From Carallia brachiata (lineage: Eukaryota; Streptophyta; Magnoliopsida; Malpighiales; Rhizophoraceae): a stretch of 64,000 nt of DNA. The notes under the pieces are model-generated. The model ran no database searches. It was not told the DNA's origin and saw only the letters and a program-made list of their open reading frames with translations. Every line of letters begins with the position of its first letter. The first letter of the stretch is position 1. The DNA is taken from NCBI GenBank assembly GCA_021464245.1, contig JADCRB010000025.1, positions 4,963,903-5,027,902 of the forward strand, written 5' to 3'. This document shows positions 1 through 13,215 of this stretch, in pieces. The position numbers and the translations under genes were made by a program.

Positions 1-2522
1 GAATTGCCGTAAGATGTCTGTAAGATAAAATTTTGATATAGTCTTGATCTCGTTAACAAGATCGGTAAAATTTTGATTAGATTTTAAGATTTTCATTGAT
101 TTTTTAAAAAATAAGTCAGATAATTTATAGTGAATTTATAAAAAAAATAAATTATACGATAATGTCTGATAAATGTCATTAAATTGTTTATTATCACGAG
201 GGTCTTAAAGTAAGTTTAATCCTATCAAACACTTATCACATGATTCAAACATTGATATTTTTCGCTTAAAATTCGATCTTTTACTAGTTAAAGCACACAA
301 ATTGGTAGTAATAAATTGAACAGTCTACCACACATAACTTACTGTTATTCTTGTTGTTATAGTTGGTGACTACCGTTTTGCACCTTCTTCGATGTTTTGA
401 CGGAGAAACTCTGAAAATGAGTTGAAAATCAGTTGGCTCTGAAGTTTTTGGAATTAATTGTCGTTAACAATAAAAGAATCTCTTTAATTAAATTTGAATA
501 TTAAATAAAGACAAACTTATAATCAGATGTAAAAAAGATCTCGTATTTATAAAATTTATTCTCTGATGATTACAAATATGAGGGAGGTTAATTTTCACTT
601 GTACGAGAAGCAAACTTTGTAAGTCTTTTTATTATTATTGAGTTTGATATGTACAAAATGTTTAATTTTGAACTATATCAATCAATGTTGGTTAATTTCT
701 ATTATAGAATTTACGTTATAGGATTTGATTCTATGATTTGATTTTTAACATCTTAAATCGATTTTAGGTAGAACCTCAATTAGTGTAATTTTATGCCCTT
801 TTATTTGTCACCATAAGTTTATAATTGGGAAATATATTGAGAAAAAGGAAAATGGGACAAAAAAAATTAATTTGCCATAATTAATTTTTCTTCATGTCAT
901 ACCAAATTCATTTTATCTAAAACTTATTAATTTATTTACTTGATTTATAATGTGATTGATTTATTTATGTTAACTAATTCTTATTGACACTAATCAATTT
1001 TGTTATATAAATTTAATTTAACATTTTTATACATATTATTTTACTGTCTCCTCATTTTTTTTATCTATTTTTAAACAAAAAATTCTTACTTTTTATTCCT
1101 TAAATTGCATTTTCTCAAATACAAGAGATGATAGTAAACTTTCTATCTCCTCTAATTTTTGACTCTCTTATTTTTCTCTCCCCCATTTTGTTATCCAAAT
1201 GAAGGTTATAGCCGATAGCAGCGAAATTACTCGTTCGTAAGAAAGAAAATACAACATATCTGCGTCATCATCAATTTAAAAAAGGTGAAATTCTATGTAA
1301 ATTAGCTGTAAACTGTCAAATTTAAGCCATTGCATGCAAATTTCAACTACTATTTCTTTCCACAAATCCACAATCTATTTTTTTTTTTACCTATTTACGC
1401 CACAAAGATTGCACAAAATTTTGATGTTTCTTACTTAGTTACGATGAGACGATAGTCCATTTAAGGATTTAATAATTTATTGGCATGCCTACCACCATGC
1501 TTCCCTACCCCTTCGAGTTGACATGTTGGGCATATTGACAACTAGTCTTTGCCTTGTTCTTTCATTATTTCTTTCGTCGCCAGTTGCAGTACGTAAATGC
1601 AAAATCAACACAACACAACTCAAGAAGTTCGAATTTTCTTATAAATTATTTTCATCAAATCAAATTTTATCATTTTCATTATTCTTTTATGACAAAGAAT
1701 CTCTTACAAGCTCAGTCACTAATCACGAATATCCAACCGTCAACCTACCTTTTAAAGCATAAAATTGACAGGAAATGAAATATGAGATGCTAATCACACT
1801 CTTATCATTAAATTAATTATGGGTTGTTAGTATTTTCATTATTTTTAATGATAAAACTATGTGAGCACACAAAGTGGAGTACGTGGGAGGTGTGCAATAT
1901 ATTTTACGGCATTCAATGTTTTTTTTTTAAATTAAATACAATTTTTATGAGTTAATAATTTAAATTACTATATACTCAATACTTGAGTCATTAAAAGTTG
2001 CCAACAAGATTTTTTCAATAAGAAATGGAAACAGATGATAGAGCAAGGGCTTGTTTGATATAATGTTAGAAAAAAAATTTTAATTTATTTTTTATAAGTA
2101 TAATTTATTATCAATCTTACATTATATAATAAATAAAATTTATTTAAAATAAAAAATAAAAAAATAAATTTATCAATATCACTGATAAAAGTAACAAAAT
2201 AAAAATTAAATAAGCTTCTATTCTATGTGGCATAGATACATTGATGCTCCAGTACAAACCAGAACACCCAGGCGTGCTCCTCTTCCGTATCGTTTTAACT
2301 TTAAACTTTTAACCGAAACTAAAAAAATAAAACAAAATAAAAAAAAATAATAATAATATAGCGAGATAATCTATACAGGTCAAAGTCAAACATGGTAGCA
2401 CAAGGCACTAATAAGAGAGGGGCCCATCAATGGCCACGAGTAAACCAAGTTTGGACCAAACTTCTCTGACAATCGCCGAAACCTCCCCGTTTATGTTCCC
2501 GATACGATAACCACCCCAACTC
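1..2522. other. AT-rich intergenic region
   Basis: No supportable gene. The short open frames near 1.5-1.8 kb have no family features and biased composition, so I treat them as chance. A possible small MITE lies near 2046-2217: it begins with a GGGCTTGTTTGATA-type end, ends in a weak inverted match, and is filled with TTTAAAATAAAAAAT-type repeats seen elsewhere in the window. I could not find a target-site duplication for it. Confidence 0.6.
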
Positions 2523-3401
2523 TCACCGAGTTTCCTGAGTCGGCTGCTTACCCAGCTCGATATCCGACTCGGCCGCCGCGGGTTCGCCAGACGCGGTGGC
2601 GCTGCTTGCCGAAGGAGTCGTGCTCCCTCTTCTTTCCCTGCTTAGAATCCTCGTGAATGACAGCACGCGATACATTGGCGATCTCAACGCCTGAGTCGAC
2701 GGCGACTCTGTCCTCGACTGCGGCTCGAAATTTGCCCTGGGCACTTCGATCGTGATATTCACGAGCTCAGCCGGCTTCCTTCTGCCCGGGAACGACGACG
2801 TGGAAGGACTGGTCTGTGCTCCGTCTTGCCGACACGTGGCACACAGATCAGTTGTGTCCGCCGGGGAAACCACTCGGGGCTGGGGGTTTCCGGGTACGAA
2901 TTCAACGGGGGATCGGCAGAGAGGGCAAGTGTGGTGAGAGTGGAACCACATGTCGATGCACTGAATGTGGAAGCTGTGATTGCATCTGGGCAGAGTCCGG
3001 CCCATTTCCTTCTCCTCGAATTCTGATAAGCAAACGGCACACTCAATGGGGTCCGGGTGGGTATCCGAGGAGTAAACGAACACAGGCAAGGAAGCGAGGA
3101 CATCAGCGTCAAGGCCGCGACTAGAAGAGGTGACATGAGCGGCGGCGGCGGCGTTGTTGGGGTTGCCAGGATCCACGTAAAAGACAAGGTGGGTACGGCG
3201 GGTACGGGCACGAGCAGCAAGTCGGCGGCGGCGTGTGCGGAGAAGGTACCAGCGGGCATAGAGGTGGAGGCAGACCATGAGAATGACGATAAAGAAGAGG
3301 ATGACAATAGCACTCAGCATTATCTTGCCGCTTAAAGCGTAGCCCTTCCCTGGTAATCCATTTTTAGGATCTCTGGGGTCCAAATGCGAGTCCGAATCCA
3401 T
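2523..3401 (-). CDS. ATL-type RING-H2 finger E3 ubiquitin ligase
   Basis: Intronless 292-residue protein of the plant ATL family, membrane-anchored RING-H2 ubiquitin ligases. A hydrophobic anchor spans about residues 27-49 and is followed by an arginine-rich stretch (50-69) and the ATL hallmark GLD motif at 96-98 ([11 protein letters not shown]). The RING-H2 ligands are C121, C124, C140, H142, H145, C148, C159 and C162, with the usual spacing and the Trp (152) after CID that contacts E2 enzymes. The C-terminal 125 residues are Ser/Pro/Thr-rich and probably disordered. The short N-terminus before the anchor resembles the ATL3/ATL60 type, but I would not fix an orthologue. The start ATG is followed by a normal N-terminus. 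Coding GC is much higher than the surroundings. ATL genes are often intronless and fast-responding; the target is unknown. Confidence 0.93.
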   Translation of the reverse strand: MDSDSHLDPRDPKNGLPGKGYALSGKIMLSAIVILFFIVILMVCLHLYARWYLLRTRRRRLAARARTRRTHLVFYVDPGNPNNAAAAAHVTSSSRGLDADVLASLPVFVYSSDTHPDPIECAVCLSEFEEKEMGRTLPRCNHSFHIQCIDMWFHSHHTCPLCRSPVEFVPGNPQPRVVSPADTTDLCATCRQDGAQTSPSTSSFPGRRKPAELVNITIEVPRANFEPQSRTESPSTQALRSPMYRVLSFTRILSRERRGSTTPSASSATASGEPAAAESDIELGKQPTQETR

Positions 3402-3446
3402 GGACCTTGCTTTTGCTCTGTTTCAACTCTTTGCCTATAATTTTAA

Positions 3447-3455
3447 GAAAGACAC

Positions 3456-3486
<31 letters not shown>

Positions 3487-3580
3487 GTGAGTTGAAATGA
3501 GGAGAGCGAGGAGGAGGAGGAGGAATAAAAGAAGAGGGAGGGGCGGAGAGAGAGAGAGAGAGAAGAGAGAGAAAAGGAAG
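3447..3580. repeat. GA/CT microsatellite in the ATL 5' leader
   Basis: A run of GA dinucleotides (about 3461-3486) and further GA-rich and GAG-rich sequence to about 3580 lies just upstream of the ATL start codon. On the coding strand this is a CT-rich leader, a common feature of plant 5' untranslated regions. Length is likely polymorphic. A short plus-strand open frame here is low-complexity and not a gene. Confidence 0.7.
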
Positions 3581-4373
3581 GTTCTTGAGGGTTTCTTAGA
3601 GGTGCTGACGTTGTTGCAAGTGTTCTTAGTTTACTGTTTTTGTTTTAAATTTCACACGCAATCACACGTAAAACTTCCTTTTTTTTCTTTTTGCGTTCTC
3701 TACGGCTTATTGTTTTACCAATTTTCCACAAGTGAGAGAATGGATTAAACACGGACCTTATTAAAAAAAAGTTTAGAATGTCATTGTTGACGCGGGAATC
3801 CCTGTTCGACCGATCGTGTGAAGGAAAAAGTTAAGTGAAATTTTTTTTTATATAATTAAAATAAAATTAAAATGATACAAATTCTCATATTATTAATTAA
3901 AAAAATAAAATTTATTAAATATTATAAAATAAATTATATAATTATTTTAATATTATTTAAAATATGAATATATAATAGGATTCTCGCTCAAAATGTGTGC
4001 GGTGGACTTTTCTTTCTCTTATTTTTGTCTTTTTGCCATGATTTTACGCGGGAGCACGGAGATGGCTGTTCTTTGTTGTACTTTTTTCACTGTTGAACGC
4101 GATAAGTTTTTTTTTTTTTTTTTTAATGATTAAAATTATTTCCGTGCAGTCGCTCTAGTAAGCAGTAATAATGTATGCTGCACAATGGGTTTGGTTTAAA
4201 TTTTTTTATCTTACAGAATCACGGGAAACGTATTGCAGTACATGATAAGCCAAAAATAATAAAATAATTTTTAAAATTTTATTTTCATTTATTTGTGAAT
4301 GTGATTGGTTCAGATTTGTGTTTCTTATGTGCTTCAATAAGTTTTCTCAACTAATTTTTTTTTTATTTTTCTC

Positions 4374-4419
<46 letters not shown>

Positions 4420-7400
4420 TATAGAATCATTTATTGATGTAAACACAATTACTAACTTAATTAGCTCCACGAGTTATTTATTTATATAATTTTTTCCCTC
4501 TCATTCATAATATTTTTAACTTTTTTTTTTTGGCACCTTTTTACCTTTCAAGAAACGGCATTATTGGTGGAGAAACCTCCAAAATCTATTTAACCAACAC
4601 GCGAGAGAATAAACTGGCACAAAAATTCAAGAAAACTTGGCACGCATTGCGCCATTGCCACAAATTTTTAATTTTTTTGACAGGTATGGTACTGACTGTG
4701 CATGCACATCGATGAAGGCAAATAAATTGGAAGGTGCGGTCTCGCGAGTATTGTATGCTTTCTAATGGTAATAATTTCATATGGAATTGAAATTAAAGAT
4801 GTGCTAGCTAAATCTAATTGAATGAGTGCTCCCAAAAAAATAATAAATGCTAAATCCAAATGAACATTGTTCCAAAAAAAAGATAAATCTAAATGAAACA
4901 GTAGTCGGTGGGTGGTCATGGAATGGCGAAACCTTGGGCCATGGTTTTGGCGCATAACAATAGTAATCTGTACGATGTTTCCATGTTAGCTTCCTTACGT
5001 GAGGATACCCACTTAATAATTTAGCTTCCAATGATGTAGGGTTAGTCAAAGAATCAGGTTTTTCACATTTATTGACTTTTTATGTGATTTTAGAGGAGCC
5101 ATTTTTAATTCTCTTCTCAGTCAGTTAACATTTAGGAGTTCATCACCAGAAGAAACAATATATTCTGGCGTCAAATTTTTCTCAAAAAGGAGAAGGAAAA
5201 GTTATATAATTATATTTTACGATTTTAACTTCTTTGTTCCTCAAAGAATGCTTATGATAACATTTTTTGTTTATCCGAAAAAAAAAACCCCAAACAAAAA
5301 GTTGGGTTATTTTAAACTTGTGGGCGAGCCCTTAATGATCAAAATGTGTTTTACTAGACAGACATAATCGCTTTGAAATACAAGAGCGAGAAATCTCAGA
5401 AAGGAATTGATATTGAATTTGGACCTTGGGCCTCACAATGACTCATAATCCCTATACCTGGGCTAAGCCCACATTTTTGTGGCTGAACTCTGGAGTAGGT
5501 GGCCTGCCTACTTGTGTCCAATCCGATGGTTTACATTAACAAAAAAAATAATAATAATAAACAAACAACATTAATAAAGCTCCATTTGACCAAAAAAAAA
5601 ATTAATTAAATAAATAAAGCTGCATTTCACAAAAAAAAAAAAAAAAAAAGCTCTTTTCTCTGATAGGTTGTTATCGTGTTTACACATTAATTTTTGTTAA
5701 GTATAATAGGTTTTTTTTTTTTTTTTTTTTTGGTTACAAGGGAAACAAAAAAGTTAGAAAATGAGAAAAGAGTAACTAAAACTTGAATAAAGATTAAAAA
5801 GTCTTAACAAAGAGTAACAATGTTGAAAATACAAGACTTTGAGATTGTAACAGACTTATTTAACGTACTAACTACAAGATATGTTGATATAACAACTTGA
5901 TTTTTAGTTTAACAAAAAAATTTATGTTTGTTCATTGGACCCCATTTGCCCGAGTATGTGATATTTCTATTCATGTTTTACGTGCCTTAATTTTGATTGC
6001 TAATCACGTGAGATATAGTCAAACGTTGAACATACCGAGCATTCATGTATTTACTTCCGGTAGTTGCAGATATAATAAGGCATCGTTCACGTCTTCAATT
6101 TCAAGTTCACACGTTCAAAAGCTTGCCGTCTGATGCAGCATTTAAGTTCCAGCAACAAAATTCGCTGCTAAATGTGCATTACCAATACTCCACGGCAATT
6201 TGACAATATCCATAGTTATTATCCATGGTCCTTGTGACTTCTGAACCATCGAGTCTTTTTGTTTCATTGTTAGTAAGGAGAAAAGGGTTCCTACATTTTC
6301 AATTTTAATGATTTTTGGGGGTATTGGACTCTATCTTCCACCCCTGCTAGTGCTTTAACAAATTAATTTCATATCAAAATATTAGGTTTCTACTAACCAT
6401 CATGTGAAACATGTGGTGACCGTCTCTAAGCTCTTAATAAAAGGATAAGGGTGGGCGTTGGACTATTTAACATATTTGAGTTTACTCCGCGGAAAATTTT
6501 TTCCGAAGTATTTAGAGATTAGGAGTTCAGATTTTATTTTTTTATTTTTTTGAATAGTGAACTGAGTAGTTGAGACTTAAGATTTGAGAAAGAAAAATCT
6601 GAGGGAATGATAGAATATCGAACTTTCACTCTGTCTATATAGTTGAGACACACAATTATTTTAAATAAGTTAAAACTCAGCAACTCAGCTTTTCTAATAA
6701 TTAATATCTACCTAAAAATATTAGCGCATATCTACGGAAAAAGATAGAAAAAAAAAAAAAACTTTTGCGGGTCGCAAATAGGAACATGCCAACCAAGATC
6801 CATAAACGATGGAATTAAACTGGGAGCTTTCTTCTTCCTTGTAACGTGAGCTACAGTACAAAATTGCAAGTCATACACGGAAAAGATCATTGAAAAGGAA
6901 ATTCCAACTACTTTTTGTTTTATCAGGAGGAAATAACAATAGCAGTATGGCTTTAAAATTACTGTAAATATTGGTGAACAGAGGGAAGCGGGAGTCATGT
7001 GGGCCTATACGCCACAAAAAATTGTGTTTTGGAAGTTCAAAGTTTTCTGCCAGAAACACGCAATGTAGAATAAAGATGATAGAATAATAACAAGTAAGAT
7101 AATATATATTAAGAAGGTTGAGTATTTACCCAATTAATTAAAGAGAGGGTCTCTCAATTAACAGGTTATAGTTCAAATTTTACTTAATTTTATTTATCTA
7201 TTTTTAAATTTTAATAAGACTCATTGTAGATGAAAAAAAAAGAAAATATGTATTAAGAACCATAAATTTTTTTTTTTTTTAATTTTTGGAGATAAAAATA
7301 AATTTAATATTCAGTTGTACATTGTTTTATGTTCATTACACATTCTACTATCTTATTGTCTATTAGATGTTTTTAGCGAGAAACTTGAGATTTGAAAAAC

Positions 7401-7420
7401 AAAAAAGAATGTTTTTTAAG
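3581..7420. other. AT-rich intergenic region
   Basis: No gene supported on either strand. It holds long T and A runs (about 4108-4125, 5630-5650, 5709-5731) and a compound TA/TG microsatellite. Short open frames are uninterrupted by chance and carry no motif I recognise. Confidence 0.6.
4375..4420. repeat. (TA)n(TG)n compound microsatellite
   Basis: About twelve TA units run directly into about ten TG units. It is a typical neutral plant microsatellite with no nearby gene. Confidence 0.9.
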
Positions 7421-8293
7421 ATGGGGGACATACATATAGCCTCACACTTTTCGGTAATTTTCTTTTGGTCTTTCCACCTGACGAGACTTTTCAAAGAGCA
7501 TCATTAGATGGGCAGACGCGGGAGGCAAATGACCACCAATCTGACGTGGCTGTGGAATATAAAAAATGGGTTAAAAGGTGAGATGCAATTTTTTAATAAA
7601 GGGAAATGAAGAGCACGTGAAGGTGCACAGGGAAGCAAAAGAGGGGGGAAAATTCCCTCCAAATTTCGGGATTGTCGGGAGGAGGATTAGGAAGCAAAGT
7701 GGGGTTAGATATATTGCATAGGGAAAAAAAGAGGCAGCGAAGGGGAACAGGAAATTAAAAGTGGAGGCGCATAAGCATAAGCAAGCGATATGAGGAAGGC
7801 ATAGGAGAAATTAGCGTGCACATAGAAACTGGTAAGTCCAATTGATTAAAGCACAGTTGAAATCGATTAAGCATGTACTGAATGTCGATAATGCTGGGTA
7901 TATGCATGGGTATCTGCGTGGGGATTAGGTTGGTAAAAGATTGAGGAAACAGAGGAAAGTCAGGAGAGAAACAATGTACGATGCTAGAAAGAGAAGTTGT
8001 GGGAGGGATAAAGCGTTGGCAATGGAAAAGGTAAGGGGCAGAAAAATTGAGAAGAAAATTGAAAAAGAAAGAGATAATGAAGAAGAGAAATGAAAGTTGA
8101 ATATGAAAACAATGAGAAATAGGTGGGTTAAAATGGGGTGTTAAAAAGTAGATGGTAGAAGAAGTAGAATGTGTGAGGAAGGTAGTTTGCGGGTAGTTAG
8201 AAAAAGAATGTAGGTGTAATGACATGAACGAAATGAGTTAGTTTAGTGGAATGCAGTAAGGAAGGAGGAGAATGAAGGCAGTCAAAGCAGAAA

Positions 8294-8513
8294 CTGTTAT
8301 GGTAAGAAGTTTGATAGGAGGATAAGTTGGCGAATATAGGTGCTGAAATGAAATGTGTTTAATGAAGTTAAAAGTAGTTAGGTAGAGAAAAAATTGAATG
8401 AGTCTGTTATGGTAAGGAGTGTGATAGTAGGATAAATTAGGGAAGATAGGTGCGAAGATGAAAACTATTTAGATGAAGTGCAAATTAATTGGGTAGAGAA
8501 TAATTTGAAACTA
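8294..8513. repeat. 110-bp tandem duplication upstream of the transposase
   Basis: Two diverged copies (8294-8403 and 8404-8513) both start with CTGTTATGGTAAG and share TTTGATAG, GGATAA and GGTAGAGAA blocks in order. They lie in the presumed 5' leader/promoter of the transposase gene, inside the purine-rich subterminal region of the large MULE. Confidence 0.75.
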
Positions 8514-8574
8514 ATGTGAAATTAAATTGAATGCAGGAAAGTGAAAGAGGCAGAATGTAAAGGGAAGGAGAAAA

Positions 8575-11176
8575 ATGGATGGCGTTACAAATGTGGGTGG
8601 ATTGGAAAACAGGAGTTCCCGTGGGGAAGGCAATCAATTTGGTGAGGAAATGGTAGGTGAAGAGGAAAGAGTAGCAGAACTGGAACCTAAAGTTGGAATG
8701 GGATTTGAGCAGCTTGAGGAAGTGTATGAGTTTTATAAGCGATATGCAAAAGAGAAGGGATTTGGGATATCAAAGCGTGGGAGTAGAAGGGATGTGTTGA
8801 CTGGAGAATTAAGGTGGTTGACGATAACTTGTAACAAAGGTAGGGAGCACAAGGCAAAGGGTAACAACATATTGGCACGACGTCCGAGTGGTAGGGAAGG
8901 ATGCAAAGCTAGAATCAGTTGTGTGAAGCTAGAAGGGGTATGGATAATCACAAAAGTGAAGTTGGGGCACAATCACGAGGTTAGTCCGAAACTATCTCGT
9001 TATATTAGGCAACATCGAGTTGTTGATTTTCAAAGGAAGAGGCAATTAGAAATCAATGAGATGGCAGGTTTAAGGCCATGTCAAAATGTGAAATCCGTGG
9101 TTTATAAAGCCGGTGGTCATGAAAATTTGCCTTGTTTGAGTGTGGATCTTACCAATCATGTGAGTAAAGTGCGTAGGCTACAAGTAGTGGGAGGGGATGC
9201 AGAAGCATTGCACAATCTTTTTGGGAAAATGCAGACGGAAAGTAAAGATTTTGTATATTTGATTAAGCCTGATAAAGAAGGTAGGCTGAAGCACGTCTTT
9301 TGGGCAGATGGGAGGTGCAGGGCTGCATACAAGGATTTCAATGATGTTATAACATTTGACACAACCTATCTAGTAAATAAGTATGAAATGCCGTTTGCTT
9401 GCTTCGTAGGTGTAAATCAGCATGGACATTCTATTCTTTTTGGATGTGCTTTATTGAACAATGAGAAGAGTAAGACTTTTACCTGGTTGTTTGAAACATG
9501 GTTAAGTTGCATGGATGGTAAGCATCCAGAGGCTATAATTACAGATCAATGTGCTCAAATAGGTGAAGCAATTAAGAAAGTTTTTCCAAACACACGACAT
9601 AGGTGGTGTTTATGGCATATAATGTCAAAACTACCGAAAAAGTTTGCAGGAAATGGAGAAGCTGAGGAGATTAGAGACACTATCATGTGTGCTGTCTATG
9701 ATTCTATGACCAGAAATGAGTTTGAAGAGAAATGGGGATCCATGATAAGGCAGTATAATTTGCAATCAAACGAATGGTTAGAGAATTTGATTGCAAATAA
9801 GCAATTATGGGTGCCAGTATATGTGAAATCATCTTTTTGGGGAGGTATGTCAACTACGCAAAGGAGTGAAAGTATGAACTCTTATTTCGATGGATATGTG
9901 CATTCGAGAACAACACTAACAAAGTTTGCAGAGCAGTATGAGCTTGCAGTTAGAGAGAAGGTGGAGAAGGAAATGCAAGAGGATTTTTTGTCAGGGAACA
10001 GTCAAATTCCGTGCATAACCTTGTTGGCTTTTGAGAAGAAGTTGAGAAATGCGTATACAAACAACATTTTCAGGCTTGTGCAGAAAAATCTTGTGGACAT
10101 AATGTATTGTGATGTGAAGTTGATATCTGCTGATGCAAGGAATTCCATGTATGAGGTGACACAGATTGTCAGTGGGGGGCATGAGACTACAACTCGGTTG
10201 ACGTTTTTGGTAAACTATGAATGTGATACTGTGGAAGCCAAATGCAATTGTATGCTATTTGAATTTAAAGGTATACTATGCCCTCATGTGTTCAAGGTGT
10301 TGACTTACAATGATGTTAATGTAATTCCGGAGAGGTATATACTGCGTAGGTGGCGGAAGGATGTGGCTCGTGTGCATAGTAGCATAAAGTTGGGGTGCAC
10401 ATCAATGTCAAGTGAGATGGTAAGGGCAAAACAATTAGAAGATGTGTTCTACACAGCAATGAGCTATGCTGTACGAGATGAGAACAAGTTTGACTACTTG
10501 ATGGGTTCATTGAAAGAAAACTGTGAAAGGATAGAGAAATGGCCAAACCAAAGTGGCATTGCTAACAAGGGCAAGAAAGAGCTAACGCAACCAGGAAGGG
10601 AGGGTGAAGGTAATAGTAGTGTCGATGAAAGAAGAGCAGATAGACAAAAATACAAAGATCCTGTCACCGTTAGGCGTAGGGGGAGACCGAGGACGAACCG
10701 TTTGGTTTCCAATATTGAACGAGTAAGGAAGAAAAAGAATTATGTGAAAAAAAGGGTAGAGAGGAAGATAGGAGCAGGATCTAGTGCCTTTCACAGCACT
10801 TCTGCGTCAGCATTAGTGCAACAGGTTAATTAGCAGTACAATTTAAAGCTGCGATTGTGTGAATTAATTTATTAGTTAATGTGGATAAAAAAGGTTTTAA
10901 AGGAAATGAGAAATATGCAAAATTTCAGTAGTATTAAAATAGCTAATGTATTTGTTGAATGTAGGCAACTGAAGGATATTTGGATCTAGGAAGGGCTTCA
11001 TCTTCAGTGATGGGAATGTGTGTGGGCGAAATGAACAATCCAGTTCAGGTAGAATGTTAGAAATCTAATATTGATTGTATTGGAAAGTAAGTATTTGGTA
11101 AATATGGTAGGTCTGCTTTATTTTCCCTTTAATATAATGACAGGTAGTTGTTCAATTGATGATGTGGTACCATTGA
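8575..11176 (+). CDS. FAR1/MURA-type MULE transposase
   Basis: The main exon encodes up to 752 residues without interruption (8575-10833). Residues about 45-150 form a FAR1-type DNA-binding domain with Cys86, Cys110 and the closing HNH (132-134). Residues about 235-350 are the MULE transposase core: D262 in FDTTY, D324 in ITDQ, and E432 in QRSESMNSYF fit the DDE triad. A SWIM zinc finger follows (C557-x-C559, C569-x-H571), and an AT-hook-like RRRGRPR lies near 700. If unspliced it stops at 10833. A better model may splice at CAG|GT after 10824 to exons 10965-11048 and 11144-11176, which keep frame and end in TGA. All catalytic residues are present, so it could be active or recently active. 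It is closer to transposons than to the domesticated FHY3/FAR1 genes because of its neighbours, but a domesticated gene cannot be excluded. Confidence 0.9.
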
Positions 11177-11363
11177 TGGCAGGATCAACAACATTATCAC
11201 ACAGGGATGCCATCACCTCCATTGGTTCATTTGTGGGCTCCAATTGGAAATCCAATGTATTGCGGAGTATATGGAAGTATAAAAGTTGAGTCAAGCATGC
11301 ATGGCATAGGAGCAGCGCATCATGGTGTATACCCTTGAATGTGTATGGATTGTAAATCATGTA

Positions 11364-11535
11364 TGAAAAAATTAGGCTGCCAGAATCGGGTATCTGCCCG
11401 AATGTGTTTTGTGCAACAAGACAGTGATATTGTGCAACAAAAGAAATCTGTATTTTTCTGTTGCACAAAATAGCAGTCTTGTTGCACAAAAAAATATTTG
11501 GGCAGATGCTCGATTCTGGAGCTGTAATGGCACCC
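11364..11535. mobile_element. MULE-type MITE, family A, copy 1
   Basis: A 172-bp foldback element. The target duplication AATCATGTA is perfect (11355-11363 and 11536-11544). The ends are inverted around CCAGAATCGGG...CATCTGCCC, but the outermost 13 bp differ: one end reads TGAAAAAATTAGG and the other, reversed, GGGTGCCATTACA. The interior is a hairpin with two TGTGCAAC octamers on the left arm (11410, 11431) and two GTTGCACA on the right (11460, 11481), each pair exactly 21 bp apart. It sits 3' of the transposase exons and has no coding capacity. Confidence 0.88.
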
Positions 11536-12313
11536 AATCATGTAAGCAGGTGGTATTCAACCATGATTATAATTATAATATCGGCCTGACAAATGTCTAG
11601 TTCTAGTTGGATGGGTGTAAAGTAAAATAAGATTACATTATTCTTGTTTGGGAAATTTGACTCAATGCGTTGCTCTTATGTTTGTCTTGGACGGAGTATA
11701 GTGTTTGTGAGTGAAGAATTGCTGGGCTGAGATATGATGAAGATTCAAAACTGAATAGAAAATTAGCCAGATAGTAATTTTAAATTATTATGAAATCGTT
11801 GCAATGTATGGTATATAAAATTTTGATAGGAATGTAATTAATGCGATAGTTGGAATGTGTTGGCAGCAAAAGTAATAAATTTTTTTTTGCATGGGATTCC
11901 ATAAGTGTCATATTATTGATATGGAAACGAACTGGTAAACAATAGAGGTAACTATTTAGTTGAAATAAATTAAAGGAAACATATGTTCTCATTTATATGT
12001 TGTAATTTTTTAAGAAATTATATATTCAATTTTGAATTAAGCAATAAATAAATAGTAATAATAAAAATTAATGAAGGACACATAAAAAGGTGTTTTTCTT
12101 CGGTAATGGAGAGCTCATGCTTTCATCCTTCATACAGGATGTTTGATGCTTGCCAAGGGAACATTATCAGTTTAATTTATACGTTCAAATTTGAGTGAAG
12201 TGAACTGGGACATCTAGATGTGGTCAACGGTTCTCAGGCTGCGCGTACCGATTATCTGCTTTTTGAAACTCGTACAATAAATAGTAAAACATGATCCGGT
12301 GCCATTTTTTCAG

Positions 12314-12537
12314 GGGTGCCATTACACTTCCAGAATCGGGCATCTGCCCGATTATTTTTTTGTGCAACAAGACTATGATTTTGTGCAACAAGACCATTGG
12401 TTTGTGCAACCAAAAAAATGAAAAAATAAAGATTTTTCTTGTTGCACAAAATAGCAGTCTTGTTGCACAAAATGATAGATTTGTTGCACAAAAAAATATT
12501 CGGGCAGATGTCCGATTCTGGAACTCTAATTTTTTTA
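12314..12537. mobile_element. MULE-type MITE, family A, copy 2
   Basis: A 224-bp foldback element, inverted relative to copy 1. Near-perfect 9-bp target duplication: TTTTTTCAG (12305-12313) and TTTTTCCAG (12538-12546). It has the same asymmetric ends as copy 1. Each terminal repeat contains its own small hairpin; the left one is AATCGGGCATCTGCCCGATT, two perfect 9-bp arms around TC. The interior carries three TGTGCAAC octamers (12361, 12382, 12403) facing three GTTGCACA (12441, 12462, 12483), all at an exact 21-bp period. Confidence 0.88.
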
Positions 12538-13215
12538 TTTTTCCAGTGCCTGTGCAAAAGGCATTGAGGTGAAGTAGGAAGTTCAACAATATATGAAGAA
12601 AAAAAGAATGTTGAAAAAATGGCCATTGCTCAGGTGTTGAGAAAAGACTTTAAACAAGAATAGGATATCCACCTTTTTTAAATGGCCTTATGGCCCTCAT
12701 AGGTTATTACTTTGCTAGATAACTAACGATGGGCTGATTTCAGTAGTAGGCCTAAATTTACTCCAGCTTATATGTCTATGGACTTGTATGTGGCGATTGA
12801 GGATAAATAAGTTACAATTTGGGAAAGTATGATTAGTAGTGCATAGTCTGGTCATTGCCAGCTCGAGTTTGATGTTGTAGCCCAAAATCTTGAGCATAAA
12901 AGTGTGGTATATAAATAGGCCCAATATAGATACATATAGCCCATTAACACTGAGAGGGGAATAAACCCAAAAACAAAAAATTTTTTGACTTGGTTCGGTT
13001 GGGCAGTAGTGGCAATGAACATACCTAGGCTAAGTGGTCGTGCAGCAAGCTAGGGCCCACACTGACTCCCCCAAAAAGTCAGCAACATAAAGAAGAAAAA
13101 AAAAACATTTAACTGCTCCAATCAAGCCATGCAATTCATGTACTGATAACTATGAGGACACAATAGCATGACCGATTGTCTTAAAAAATGAAGCCTCTAC
13201 AACGAAGGTCAGAAA

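Noticed and set aside
2759..3335. Open frames on both strands across the ATL gene (up to 184 codons)
   Set aside because: They overlap the RING-H2 gene in other frames; high GC lowers stop frequency. Only the 292-codon frame has family motifs.
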